NCBI GenBank assembly: GCA_028015205.1
Contig: CM051517.1
Location: 11,890,501 to 11,954,500, forward strand
Length of the DNA stretch: 64,000 nt
DNA from: Mytilisepta virgata
Lineage: Eukaryota; Mollusca; Bivalvia; Mytilida; Mytilidae
Direction: 5' to 3'
Both the position numbers and the translations under genes were made by a program. Numbering within the stretch: position 1 is the first letter of the stretch; each line of letters opens with the position of its first letter. The notes under the pieces are model-generated. The model saw only the letters and a list, made by a program, of their open reading frames with translations. It made no database searches and had not been told where the DNA came from. This document shows positions 10,890-23,794 of this stretch, piece after piece.

Positions 10890-13800
10890 TTAGTGTTTGC
10901 ATATGAAAACAGGAACATCAGAATGATGTAAAATATAGTCACTGACACTTCCCACGATTGTTCTACGAATCTGCCCTAGTCCACGACAACCAGTAACAAT
11001 AAGATCAGCATGGCGCTGTACGGCTGTCTGTACTATTCCACTTCCTGGCTCGCCTATAACTCTGACTAATTCAACATCCTCTAGCTGAAATTATTATAAA
11101 TATATATCATGATTTCTGTATAAACTGAAACTGTGAACAGATTGCTTTTAAAAATTTGAAAAAAAATAATTCAAATTATACATTAAACAACAAATAAACA
11201 ACAAATAAGCTTTCTAGGTGACAGCAAACCAAGTTTTCTTTTATCTTTTATTACTGTTAATTGGAGCCGCCCACTACCGTACATTGCCATAACAATGATC
11301 TGATTTTCTTTTTCTGTTGAACTTCGGAAAATGAAGGAAATGTTTGCCTCAGCTTTAGAAAGAGGCAAGATACGCCACTGCATATTGTTTGATGGAATTA
11401 TTTTTCGCTTTTTCGTTCGTTCTCAACAAAAAGGGCAAATATACATAAGGAGCAATCCAAAAAACGTAATCCATTGGACAGACAAACCCTGGAAGATAAA
11501 TGAACAACCACAAGCACAACAAATAAACACAGAAAACTAAACAAAACATGGACAACACTAACCCAGGTGCTCCGTAAAAGTTCCTAAGTGACGACATCAA
11601 CTTATCCCTGATAAAACCCTGGTCAAGAAGCTTTTTTCAGATATTTGATTATATTTATTCATTTTGAACTTACAGCTCAAAAGTTAAGAAACACTGACAT
11701 ATATCTCGTATTGTTAGCTTCAAACTCATAATAGTATTAAAAAAGTTTTTGTAGCCGACGTTTAAACCTTATGACGAAATATATAAAATAAATATTGACC
11801 CCTAATTTCTTGCATTCTGTATGAAATTTATCCAGCAATTCTTTTGCTTTCTTTTCTTCTTCTTTATACTTGTGAGCAATTGAATCAGTTGCTCTGGTCT
11901 CTGGCTCCAACGTCAGAGCTGGAAATGATTTCAAAATAACAAAAATTAATGTTTAAAAACGAATATGTGATGTTAATGTTTTTTCCGAACATTTAGGGAC
12001 GAACATATATGTATATGCATACAAGCATATATATACTCTTTTAATGTATAAATAAATTTTGGAATAAGAAAAGATTTTCCATTTATAAACACTAAATATC
12101 TTAACATCAGTTTTGTTAGTCTAATGGATTGTTGTATATTTCTGAACACTTTCTGAACATAGCAAGTCAACAACAACATACTGATAAAGGTGAGTCTCTA
12201 ACGTCATGACAAGAACTACAATTCCTAACCAGTGAATGTAGAATTAATGGGAGATTATACTAGATCAACACACTAAGCTGAATTTTATGGTGCAAGCCCG
12301 ACGTTTTAAAAGCTCTAAGTCGTGTCATTCTGATGAATATGTACTCCTAATTGTCAGCAAAACAATCGTTTCTCTTAGTTTAAAGTGCATAATGCTTGGA
12401 CGAAAAATGTGCACATTTCTTAATATATATTTTGACCCCAAAAATGTCTTTAATAACATTATTACATATACATAATAGTACTTTCTTCTGTCGTTAATGT
12501 GCTCCAAACTGGTGTACACACTGTATAATAAGAACGTCACCCATGCTGTATACTTGTTGGCGTTAATGATCTACAAGGAATTTTTACTCGATCTATATAC
12601 ATGTACGTACTACTGACTTTAATGTGTTTCCCAAGATCTACGCTTGGGGTCACAAAACTTTGTGTCCAGTTCTATTCTTACCTCTTACGATAACTTGTTT
12701 CCCAAGATCTACACTTGGGGCCACAAAACTTTGTGTCCAGTTCTATTCTTACCTCTAACGATAAAGTGTTTCCCAGGATCTACACTTTGGGCCACAAAAC
12801 CTTTTGTCCAGGTCTATACTTACCACAAACGATAATATGTTTCCCAAGATCTACACTTTGAGCCACAAAAGCCTTGTGTCTAGTTCTATTCTTACCTCTA
12901 ACGATAATGTGTTTCCCAAGATCTACACTTGGGGCCACAGTACTTTGTGTCCAGCTCTATACTTACCACAAACGATAATGTGTTTCCCAAGAACTACACT
13001 TTGGGCCACATCACTTTGTGTCCAGCTCTATACCTACCACTAACGATAATGTGTTTCCTCAAGATCTACAGATTTGAATTATGTCTCCAGGTATTAACCT
13101 GCTACTGACTTTAATGTTTCCCAAGATCTACAAGACCTACAGACTTTTTACAACATTTCTACAATTACTAGAAGGATTAATAGGTTTCTCAGTGTCTGCA
13201 AAGTTGGGTATGGAACCATATCAAAATATCAAAAGATTCAAATTTCTAAATGTATACTAAGGTTAATTCGTTTCTCGAAATCATTAAACCTTCTGAAGTT
13301 CATGTGTTTCTCCGGGACCTATACAATGGACAATTAGGTCCAGATTTATACTTACTACTGAAGTTCATGTACATTTGTATTTCTCCAAGACCTATACAAT
13401 GGACAATTAGATCTATACTTACTACTGAAGTTCACGTGTTTCTCCGGGACCTCTACAATGGACACTTAGGTCTTTGTCTCCAGATTTATACTTACTACTG
13501 AAGTTCATGTACATTTGTATTTCTCCAAGACCTATACAATGGACAATTAGATCTATACTTTCTTCTGAGGTTCATGTGTTTCTCCGAGACCTATACAATG
13601 GACAATTAGATCTATACTTTCTTCTGAAGTTCATGTGTTTCTCCAAGACCTATACAGTGGACAATTAGATCTATACTTTCTTCTGAAGTTCATGTGTTTG
13701 TCCGGACCTATACAGTGGACAATCAGATCTATACTTTCTTCTGAAGTTCATGTGTTTCTCCGAGACCTATACAGTGGACAATTAGATCTATACTTTCTTC

Positions 13801-16800
13801 TGAAGTTCATGTGTTTCTCCGAGACCTATACAGTGGACAATTAGATCTATACTGTCTTCTGAAGTTCATGTGTTTCTCCAAGACCTATACAGTGGACAAT
13901 TAGATCTATACTTTCTTCTGAAGTTCATGTGTTTGTCCGAGACCTATACAATGGACAATTAGGTCCTTGTCTCAGGATTTATACTTACTACTGAAGTTCA
14001 TGTGTTTCTTCGAGACCTATACAGTGGACAATTAGGTCCTTGTCTCAGGATTTATACTTACTACTGAAGTTCATGTGTTTCTTCGAGACCTATACAGTGG
14101 ACAATTAGGTCCTTGTCTCAGGATTTATACTTACTACTGAAGTTCACGTACATTTGTATTTCTCCAAGACCTATATAGTGGATAATTAGATCTATACTTT
14201 CTTCTGAAGTTCATGCGTTTCTCCGAGACCTATACAGTGGACAATTAGATCTATACTGTCTACTGAAGTTAATGTGTTTCTTCGGGACCTATACAATGGA
14301 CAATTGGGTCTTTGTCTCCAGATGTATACTTACTACTGAAGTTCACGTACATTTGTATTCCTCCAAGACCTATAGAGGGAATAATTAGATCTATACTTTC
14401 TTCTGAAGTTCATGTGTTTCTCCGAGACCTATACAGTGGACAATTAGGTCCTTGTCTCAGGATTTATACTTACTACTGAAGTTCATGTGTTTCTCCGAGA
14501 CCTATACAGTGGACAATTAGATCTATACTTTCTTCTGAAGTTCATGTGTTTCTCCGAGACCTATACAGTGGACAATTAGGTCCTTGTCTCAGGAATTATA
14601 CTTACTACTGAAGTTCATGTGTTTCTTCGAGACCTATACAGTGGACAATTAGATCTATACTTTCTTCTGAAGTTCATGTGTTTCTCCGGGACCTATACAA
14701 TGGACAATTAGGTCTTTGTCTCCAGATTTATACTTACTACTGAAGTTCACGTACATTTGTATTTCTCCAAGACCTATACAGTGGACAATTAGATCTATAC
14801 TTTCTTCTGAAGTTCATGTGTTTCTCCGAGACCTATACAGTGGACAATTAGATCTATACTTTCTTCTGAAGTTAATATGTTTCTCCGGGACCTATACAAT
14901 GGACAATTAGGTCTTTGTCTCCAGATTTATACTTACTACTGAAGTTCACGTACATTTGTATTTCTCCAAGACCTATAGAGTGGACAATTAGATCTATACT
15001 TTCTTCTGAAGTTCATGTGTTTCTTCGGGACCTATACAATGGACAATTAGGTCCTTGTTTCAGGATTTATACTTACTACTGAAGTTCATGTGTTTCTCCG
15101 AGACCTATACAGTGGACAATTAGATCTATACTGTCTTCTGAAGTTCACGTATTTCTCCAAGATCTATACAGTGGACAATTAGATCTATACTTTCTTCTGA
15201 AGTTCATGTGTTTGTCCGGACCTATATAGTGGACAATCAGATCTATACTTTCTTCTGAAGTTCATGTGTTTCTCCGAGACCTATACAGTGGACAATCAGA
15301 TCTATACTTTCTTCTGAAGTTCATGTGTTTCTCCGAGACCTATACAGTGGACAATTAGATCTATACTTTCTTCTGAAGTTAATGTGTTTCTCCGGGACCT
15401 ATACAGTGGACAATTAGGTCCTTGTCTCAGGATTTATACTTACTACTGAAGTTCATGTGTTTCTTCGAGACCTATACAGTGGACAATTAGGTCCTTGTCT
15501 CAGGATTTATACTTACTACTGAAGTTCACGTACATTTGTATTTCTCCAAGACCTATACAGTGGACAATTAGATCTATACTTTCTTCTGAAGTTCATGTGT
15601 TTCTCCGAGACCTATACAGTGGACAATCAGATCTATACTTTCTTCTGAAGTTCATGTGTTTCTCCGAGACCTATACAGTGGACAATCAGATCTATACTTT
15701 CTTCTGAAGTTCATGTGTTTGTCCGGACCTATACAGTGGACAATCAGATCTATACTTTCTTCTGAAGTTCATGTGTTTCTCCGAGACCTATACAGTGGAC
15801 AATCAGATCTATACTTTCTTCTGAAGTTCATGTGTTTCTCCGAGAGATATACAGTGGACAATCAGATCTATACTTTCTTCTGAAGTTCATGTGTTTCTCC
15901 GAGAGATATACAGTGGACAATCAGATCTATACTTTCTTCTGAAGTTCATGTGTTTGTCCGGACCTATACAATGGACAATTAGATCTATACTTTCTTCTGA
16001 AGTTCATGTGTTTCTCTGAGACCTATACAGTGGACAATTAGGTCCTTGTCTCAGGATTTATACTTACTACTGAAGTTCACGTACATTTGTATTTCTCCAA
16101 GACCTATACAGTGGACAATTAGATCTATACTGTCTTCTGAAGTTCATGTGTTTCTCCGAGACCTATACAGTGGACAATTAGATCTATACTTTCTTCTGAA
16201 GTTCATGTGTTTCTCCGAGACCTATACAGTGGACAATCAGATCTATACTTTCTTCTGAAGTTCATGTGTTTGTCCGGACCTATACAATGGACAATTAGAT
16301 CTATACTTTCTTCTGAAGTTCACGTGTTTCTCCAAGATCTATACAGTGGACAATTAGATCTATTCTTTCTTCTGAAGTTCATGTGTTTCTCCGAGACCTA
16401 TACAGTGGACAATTAAATCTATACTTTCTTCTGAAGTTCATGTGTTTTTCCGAGACCTATACAGTGGACAATTAGATCTATACTTTCTTCTGAAGTTCAC
16501 GTGTTTCTCCAAGATCTATACAGTGGACAATTAGATCTATTCTTTCTTCTGAAGTTCATGTGTTTCTCCGAGACGTATACAGTGGACAATTAGATCTATT
16601 CTTTCTTCTGAAGCTCATGTGTTTCTCCGGGACCTATACAGTGGACAATTAGGTCTTTGTCTCTAGATTTATACTTACTACTGAAGTTCATGTACATTTG
16701 TATTTCTCCAAGACCTATAGAGTGGACAATTAGATCTATACTGTCTTCTGAAGTTCATGTGTTTCTCCGAGACCTATACAGTGGACAATTAGATCTATAC

Positions 16801-19800
16801 TTTCTTCTGAAGTTCATGTGTTTCTCCGAGACCTATACAGTGGACAATTAGGTCTTTGTCTCAGGAATTATACTTACTACTGAAGTTCATGTGTTTCTCC
16901 GAGACCTATACAGTGGACAATTAGGTCCTTGTCTCAGGAATTATACTTACTACTGAAGTTCATGTGTTTCTCCAAGATCTATACAGTGGACAATTAGGTC
17001 CTTGTTTCAGGATTTATACTTACTACTGAAGTTCATGTGTTTCTCTGAGACCTATACAGTGGACAATTAGATCTATACTTTCTTCTGAAGTTCATGTGTT
17101 TCTCCAAGATCTATACAGTGGACAATTAGGTCCTTGTTTCAGGATTTATACTTACTACTGAAGTTCATGTGTTTCTCCGAGACCTATACAGTGGACAATT
17201 AGATCTATACTTTCTTCTGAAGTTCATGTGTTTCTCCGAGACCTATACAGTGGACAATTAGGTCTTTGTCTCAGGAATTATACTTACTACTGAAGTTCAT
17301 GTGTTTCTCCGAGACCTATACAGTGGACAATTAGGTCCTTGTCTCAGGAATTATACTTACTACTGAAGTTCATGTGTTTCTCCAAGATCTATACAGTGGA
17401 CAATTAGGTCCTTGTTTCAGGATTTATACTTACTACTGAAGTTCATGTGTTTCTCTGAGACCTATACAGTGGACAATTAGATCTATACTTTCTTCTGAAG
17501 TTCATGTGTTTCTCCAAGATCTATACAGTGGACAATTAGGTCCTTGTTTCAGGATTTATACTTACTACTGAAGTTCATGTGTTTCTCCGAGACCTATACA
17601 GTGGACAATTAGATCTATACTTTCTTCTGAAGTTCATGTGTTTCTCCGAGACCTATACAGTGGACAATCAGATCTATACTTTCTTCTGAAGTTCATGTGT
17701 TTGTCCGGACCTATACAATGGACAATTAGATCTATACTTTCTTCTGAAGTTCACGTGTTTCTCCAAGATCTATACAGTGGACAATTAGATCTATTCTTTC
17801 TTCTGAAGTTCATGTGTTTCTCCGAGACCTATACAGTGGACAATTAAATCTATACTTTCTTCTGAAGTTCATGTGTTTCTCCGAGACCTATACAGTGGAC
17901 AATTAGATTTATACTTTCTTCTGAAGTTCATGTGTTTGTCCGGACCTATACAATGGACAATTAGATCTATACTTTCTTCTGAAGTTCACGTGTTTCTCCA
18001 AGATCTATACAGTGGACAATTAGATCTATTCTTTCTTCTGAAGTTCATGTGTTTCTCCGAGACGTATACAGTGGACAATTAGATCTATTCTTTCTTCTGA
18101 AGCTCATGTGTTTCTCCGGGACCTATACAGTGGACAATTAGGTCTTTGTCTCTAGATTTATACTTACTACTGAAGTTCATGTACATTTGTATTTCTCCAA
18201 GACCTATAGAGTGGACAATTAGATCTATACTGTCTTCTGAAGTTCATGTGTTTCTCCAAGACCTATACAGTGGACAATTAGATCTATACTTTCTTCTGAA
18301 GTTCATGTGTTTCTCTGAGACCTATACAATGGACAATTAGATCTATACTGTCTTCTGAAGTTCATGTGTTTCTCCAAGACCTATACAGTGGACAATTAGA
18401 TCTATACTTTCTTCTGAAGTTCATGTGTTTCTCCAAGACCTATACAGTGGACAATCAGATCTATACTTTCTTCTGAAGTTCATGTGTTTCTCCGAGACCT
18501 ATACAGTGGACAATTAGATCTATACTTTCTTCTGAAGTTCATGTGTTTCTCCAAGACCTATACAATGGACAATTAGATCTATACTTTCTTCTGAAGTTCA
18601 CGTGTTTCTCCAAGATCTATACAGTGGACAATTAGATCTATACTTTCTTCTGAAGTTCATGTGTTTCTCCAAGACCTATACAATGGACAATTAGATCTAT
18701 ACTTTCTTCTGAAGTTCACTTGTTTCTCCAAGATCTATACAGTGGACAATTAGGTCCTTGTTTCAGGATTTATACTTACTACTGAAGTTCATGTGTTTCC
18801 CGAAATCTACACAGTGGGCCAATAGAACTCTATCTCCAGTTTTGTAAACATTGTCTTTGTACCCTGTAATATTTAAAGGTTTTTAGCGAATGGTTACCCC
18901 GGATGGTTACTAATTGTATACGTCTTATTGCTGACCTTTGCTATATGTCACCGGATGTTTGATTTTTTATTCTTATTATTCACTGATTATATTAAATTAT
19001 TTTCGTATTCATTTAGTTGTTTGCATATTCATTCATTACATGCAATGTCCATGTGATCCGTTTTCATCATATTCATCATGACAAGACTGAGGACGTTTTC
19101 TTGTACGTCGCCAATGCATTTTACAAGCATGTTTCGCATGCACAATTTTAACCGCGAAATTTTGATAGCTATATATACAAAACTACATCCATTCTGTAAT
19201 GCATATTTCGACGAATTGCGACTCAGCAGTGCTCAAGGTCGAAATTGTTGAAAGCCGAAACATTAACCAAACTAGAGAACAGGGCGGAAATTTAACTTTT
19301 ATACAATACCTATTTCATTGAAAAATTCTACAACCAAAATAAAAGTACATCGAAAAGAACTCTCAAACCTAAACTAATTGAAAACCATAATTTCCGTTTA
19401 AATAAACCTTAAATATAAGCTGAATTATTAAAACACTGCCAACCTGCAACAAAGGATAGGAAAATTCACAAAATCCTTATTTGGGTTTGAGAGTTCTTTT
19501 AGATGTTTTTATGCGACATTTTATCCCGGTTTTGCTTTTAAAATTCAGTTCCTAATTCGATTGTCTGTAGTTCTAAAGGTATAAATGTGGGCATTACTGA
19601 AAAGTATCATATTCCGTCGTATAATTAGTTATTCATATATTAACGTTTTAGTTTTAAATAGGTTAATTTCTACATTTAATGTTTTGCGCCTGTCTATGTG
19701 TGTTTGAATTAATTCATATTTTTTGGTGTATTGTATATGTTAAATAATTCTTTGTTGCAGTCTTTTATCTATATTGGCCAAATTCTGACTGTCGGGTTAA

Positions 19801-20372
19801 TTTTGACTGTGACGTATACTATCAATGAAAATTTTATGCATGGCATAAGAATCTTATGCAGTAACAGGTATGTTTAATACCAACTTTCGGCACTTGTACT
19901 TTAGTGACATTATTGCTATATACCAACAGTAACATGTGAAATGAAGAAAACTGGAGTTCAATATTTTAAATAAATAGTCTTATAATTACACAGACGTCTA
20001 ATACATTGTAGTGAATAGTAGTCAGAGTAACACCATTTCCATTTATTTCCCTTGTTTTCTATAATCAAATCAGCCTGGCTGAATATGACTGTTGTTTATA
20101 CTAAACACGGAAATTCCGGGAAAAATATAATCTTCTGTGTAGGCTCTTTAAAATTATATTATGTTGATAAATAAGGTTTTCAACATTTCTGTAAAACAAA
20201 ACTGGGGAATTTGATGCGTACATACATGTATAAATAGAATTCTATTATAACAAACGAAGCACAAACAAGATAACCCATTTCAGTACTTACATTTTAGAGC
20301 CAAGGTAGAATGTTTGCTACCATCCACAGCTAGTAAACATATTCTGTTTGATTTTACTGCTTTAGCAGCCAT
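10890..20372 (-). CDS. Universal stress protein gene C (complete, 4 exons, exon-derived array in intron 2)
   Basis: Exons, in order of transcription: 20372-20291, 18863-18780, 11918-11800 and 11084-10890 (TAA). The product is 159 aa. Exon 1 ends [18 protein letters not shown]. Exon 2 gives [20 protein letters not shown] and ends in FGKHMNFS. Exon 3 is charged and helical ([20 protein letters not shown]). Exon 4 has the USP nucleotide-binding motif G-X2-G-X9-G-S at residues 127, 130, 140 and 141, and ends [10 protein letters not shown]. Exon lengths 84 and 195 match genes B and D exactly. The exon 3 donor (GGG|gtcaat) is weaker than the others. Intron 2 (6.86 kb) is mostly a tandem array made of exon 2 3'-end plus donor copies, so correct exon 2 splicing must choose the true donor next to many similar downstream sites. 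The family role is stress-related nucleotide binding. No transcript evidence is available. Confidence 0.86.
11420..11600 (-). mobile_element. Penelope-like 3'-end remnant, reverse orientation, in intron 3 of gene C
   Basis: Read on the minus strand, GGAGCACCTGGGTTAGTGTT and TTTATTTGTTGTGCTTGTGG resemble the plus-strand segment at 10035-10150. No coding sequence remains. Confidence 0.5.
12625..13075 (-). repeat. 71-bp tandem repeat, exon-2-derived, about 7 copies
   Basis: Unit starts (the AAGATCTACACTT block) fall at 12633, 12704, 12775, 12846, 12918, 12989 and 13061, so the period is 71-72 bp. On the minus strand the unit reads GTGTAGATCTTGGGAAACAC then GTTAGAGGTAAGAATAG. This aligns with the end of USP gene C exon 2 (GTGTAGATTTCGGGAAACAC ... 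AGTAGTAAGTATAA), including a GT donor. The array is therefore a diverged, probably older, expansion of the exon 2/intron 2 junction. Confidence 0.85.
13270..18790 (-). repeat. Large tandem array (59/73/81-bp units) derived from USP gene C exon 2 and its splice donor
   Basis: About 5.5 kb of tandem units lie in intron 2 of gene C and run directly into exon 2. Three length classes are visible: 59 bp (most common), 73 bp and 81 bp (with an extra ACATTTGTA segment). On the minus strand the core reads GAAACACATGAACTTCAG, identical to the coding end of exon 2. In 73- and 81-bp units it continues TAGTAAGTATAAATC, identical to the authentic exon 2 donor. In 59-bp units it continues AAGAAAGTATAGATC, which has lost the donor. 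By length there are roughly 85 units. Larger blocks are also duplicated: 16.86-17.23 kb recurs 410 bp later, and 16.21-16.42 kb recurs 1431 bp later. Confidence 0.92.
18864..20290. other. Intron 1 of USP gene C
   Basis: AT-rich intron sequence with no repeat, RNA gene or coding segment I can support. Confidence 0.5.
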
Positions 20373-21560
20373 TTCGTTTCACAATCGTAAAAATTGTGAC
20401 CTGATAAAGCTGTTGATTTATTTAGAGGTGATATATGATACCAACTGTACACATACCACTTGTTTATCTCAACAAGGTCAAACGTTTTATACGAATACTC
20501 ATGTTTCCAATGTCTTCTTTCTTACATTCTTATAGTATTACGTAATGAAGCATCTTGGGTTACGATAGATAATTTGATTTTTTGGGGTATAGAATGGATG
20601 TAATATGGTCCAACTGATTGGTAGAAATGACATTTCTTGAACAGCATTATTTATAAATTAGGGGTAAGAACAGACATCTTTATATTAAATATCAACAGAT
20701 TTATAGTCACTTGAATTTTGTGACATTGCAAGTGCTTTTATCTATATTATCAGATTATAAAACATGTATTTAAGGTCACAGTACGTAAATGGCTTGTCCA
20801 GCGATTTTTTAAAGAAATTGTATACACATAAAACCTCAGGAAATATAAGGGAAAATAAAAAAAAAGTGGGAAACCGATCTACTTTCAGAGTTACAGCCAT
20901 TTGAAAATTTCAGGAAAACATTATAAAGATAATAGAAATTGCACGAAATTTATCTAAAAAATTTGAATTTTTCTTTTTAATCTATTCTATAGTAAAAACC
21001 AATCTTACGATTTTTCTAAAAAAAATTAAATGTTGTAATCATGAAAATTTCCTTTCTTTTCATATATTATGTGCATGGGGTTGCCGAACTTATTTTGTAT
21101 ACATCAGCCTTGGAAAGGAGTTGCCGACTACAAAAATGTCGAAATTGCATAACGTCAATGGAATGGATTTCCCGACGCCACGTCTTTCTTTGCAAAGTTA
21201 TCGTCTTACTACATAATCAGTCGAAACAAAACCAACGTTTATATAGAGGTATCTTTTTATGACGCTGACTTGGACACGCATACACTTTATAGCAATACGA
21301 AATTAAAATATTGTCTGAAAAGACATTACGTTTATTACATTCTATGGATAACAGGAAAGCCTGTCGGTGCAGGAAGAACTTATTTCCATTTATTTTTAAT
21401 TCATTCTATTGTAAATTTTTTTTTCTTATTTTTACCTGCATCACCAACGGTGAAAGCAGGTCTAGGTACGTAACCGCTCGACTTTGTCCATGCATCCGTC
21501 CGTCTGTCGTTTGGTCTGTCGGCACGTCTGTCGTACCGCACGTCCGTCCATCCGTCAGGC
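20373..21560. other. Intergenic region upstream of USP gene C
   Basis: No gene is recognised. Open frames at 20314-20535 and 21041-21262 lack any known motif, and the first is the shadow of gene C exon 1. The GTCCGTCCGTCTG block near 21488 belongs to the same motif group as the GACGGACGGAC tails elsewhere in the window. Confidence 0.35.
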
Positions 21561-21850
21561 TAAGGGGTACATACTTTTTGTAATCTGCAACTCGGCCTGT
21601 ATTGAATCAATATTTTTTAAAACTCTGCATACGTTTATATACATATTGAAGATGGGCACCTCCTATTTTGGACAAATCTGACAAATTTTTACTATGAATT
21701 TTTGCATGTTGAACCTAGCCATTTTTTAGCAATACATGCTATGAACGGTGCATACTTTGTGTAATCTGTAACTCCAACTGTATTGAACCAATATTTTTCA
21801 AACTTTGAATAGTGTTTATATACATAAAAGCATTATGTTCTCAAACTTTT
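21560..21850 (+). repeat. Direct repeat of about 181 bp, two copies
   Basis: GGTACATACTTTTTGTAATC at 21566 recurs as GGTGCATACTTTGTGTAATC at 21747. Each is followed by a matched TGTATTGAA.CAATATTTTT and by TGTTTATATACAT-like sequence. It is part of an interspersed element preceded by the GTCCGTCCGTC segment. Confidence 0.7.
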
Positions 21851-21919
21851 CAGAAGTGTTGCGTGATTAAAGTCTTTCAGTATATGTACATATTATCAGG
21901 TTTTCTGCAAACGTATATC

Positions 21920-22021
21920 GTAAAATATCAGCCGCGAGACACAATGTGAAGCTTTTTCGGCGAGTGAGCGTAGCGAACGAGCCAAAAAGCTTCATATTGT
22001 GTCGAGCGGATTATATTTTAC
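21920..22021. repeat. Foldback element with arms of about 41 bp
   Basis: The left arm GTAAAATATCAGCCGCGAGA then CACAATGTGAAGC pairs with the right arm GCTTCATATTGTGTCGAGCG then GATTATATTTTAC, with a few mismatches. The loop is GAGTGAGCGTAGCGAAC. This is a hairpin of about 100 bp with no open frame. Confidence 0.8.
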
Positions 22022-22884
22022 AATATTTGTTTGAAGAAAACTTGATGATAAATTTATCGTATTGTTAACTAGCAATCTTAATGGAATTTCTTACTTTTCA
22101 ATGGCCATCCGCCTATAACCGGATGTTTTCCTGATATATTCGGGTCAACGTTGGGTCAAACATTATGACGTCGCTGATATATTCGGGTCAGCTCATATTA
22201 GGGTCGGGTCAACTCTTTACGACGTCACAGTGCGGAAATACGGGAAATTCTGAAGGCCTCAGCAGGTCGATATAGCCATAGGGAAATACGATAATAAAGT
22301 GTTGAAGTTCGGGGTTATAAGATAAAGCAGGGATACGGTGTATAAATTCATGACACCAAATCCCTTTAAGGTCCATATCCTGAAAAATATAAACACAATC
22401 ATGACCTGAATAATACTAGGTAAATGGAAGCATCTTTTTGTCTAAACCACATATTAGAGTAATAATAACTTTGCCCTGACAAACATAAGACGGTGACGCA
22501 GGTCCAGACATGAAATCGGTCTTCTAAATCAGTCCAAAATGACTATAACCATTTCGAATGTTTTAGGCAAGTCACAAAAAGATCGTATAGAGGAGTTTCG
22601 ATATTTTCATTTTATTTCTTTTTCAATCTGTGCGAGGTTTGGTTTATATTGAAGCACCAATTTAACGACAAAAATAACTAAAAAAAAAGAGGCAAGGTAA
22701 CATTCAGTCTTCAACACTACACATGAAACTATAATATATTTTAAGTTTAAATTATATTGAATTCAGAAAAATTGTGAATTAATTATATAGAAAGTATGGA
22801 TTGCCATAACTACCTAATAGAACTACGGAAACCTTAATTGTTCACACCTATGTCATTTATAGTTTATTGAAATTGCCTCATCTC

Positions 22885-23150
22885 TGTAGTCTCGTGATAA
22901 CGTGTACGCCTCCGAGTGCGGGAGCCACCATGTCGTGGGTTCGCTATCCGACTGAGTCAAACTAAAGACTTGTAAGTTTAGGAATTGCTGCTCCTTCGCT
23001 AAACACGCGGCGTTTAGGAGTCAGAACAAAGACTGGTCGGTTTGGAGTCAGAATAATGTGTCCTTGTATGATAACAAGTCTTCCCGTGGACTATTACCTA
23101 GTGAAATCCGGCGCAACGTGTAGGTGTAGTACAAAGCAAGATCTGTTCTT
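22885..23150 (+). mobile_element. SINE-like element, family 2, copy 1
   Basis: The 5' part carries a possible RNA polymerase III box B (GGGTTCGCTATCC) downstream of a GTCTCGTGATAACG box A-like stretch. The body includes GGAGTCAGAACAAAGACTGG and AGTCAGAATAATGTGTCCTT. The same body is found, diverged, at 25960-26155 in the same orientation. The tRNA relationship is inferred from the box spacing and is not certain. Confidence 0.5.
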
Positions 23151-23794
23151 TATATACGTTCACAACATATATTCTTAAATACGAAAAAGTTTATAAAGTG
23201 AATTACATGAATAACCTTAAGCGTCTATTTTTTTAATTGTTTCATAAAATATTCTCTATTTCAGATCTGTACTTCTTTTGATATTCATTCTTCCCTTTTG
23301 AAAGTTCTTTGCCTCTTTATTACTTACAAAAATCACCCGAATCTATAACCAAAATTTTACTATCATTATCAAATGCATCCGGAAATAAAATGTATTTATA
23401 TGAGTAGCACTTGCTTTCCACTCCTATGCTCTGTTTCATTTGGACATGAAATCTCATTGACAAGTACTTCAGTTTTTGATAAATTTTGAATTGCATTGAT
23501 TAATCTTTCACCGTACTGTACATTTTTTCTACGAGGCGAACCCTTTCCAGACTTTTCTGGTGTAAGGGAGATAATTCTCATAACAACGAGCGCATATTTT
23601 CCCGCAATCCGATAGAGGCGCTGATTTACGTACCTCTCACTTTAATTGTTTGGCATAATTAATCCCATTGGATTTCAGATTTCAGTTTTGCACTTTTTCG
23701 CCACATTGAAGCCCAAATTCTCCCCATTCTGTATCGCCGTTTAGAAGAGAAGATTTTCAAATATTGTCTGTATACTGTCAAAGTTTGGGACCAC

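Noticed and set aside
13250..18340. Many plus-strand open frames of 64-83 codons with repeated [23 protein letters not shown] sequence
   Set aside because: They are by-products of the tandem array. The unit lengths (59, 73 and 81 bp) shift frame, the frames are antisense to USP gene C, and the repeats derive from its exon 2.
13270..18790. CRISPR-like array
   Set aside because: Units are contiguous with no unique spacers, variation is by unit class, and the context is a eukaryotic intron.
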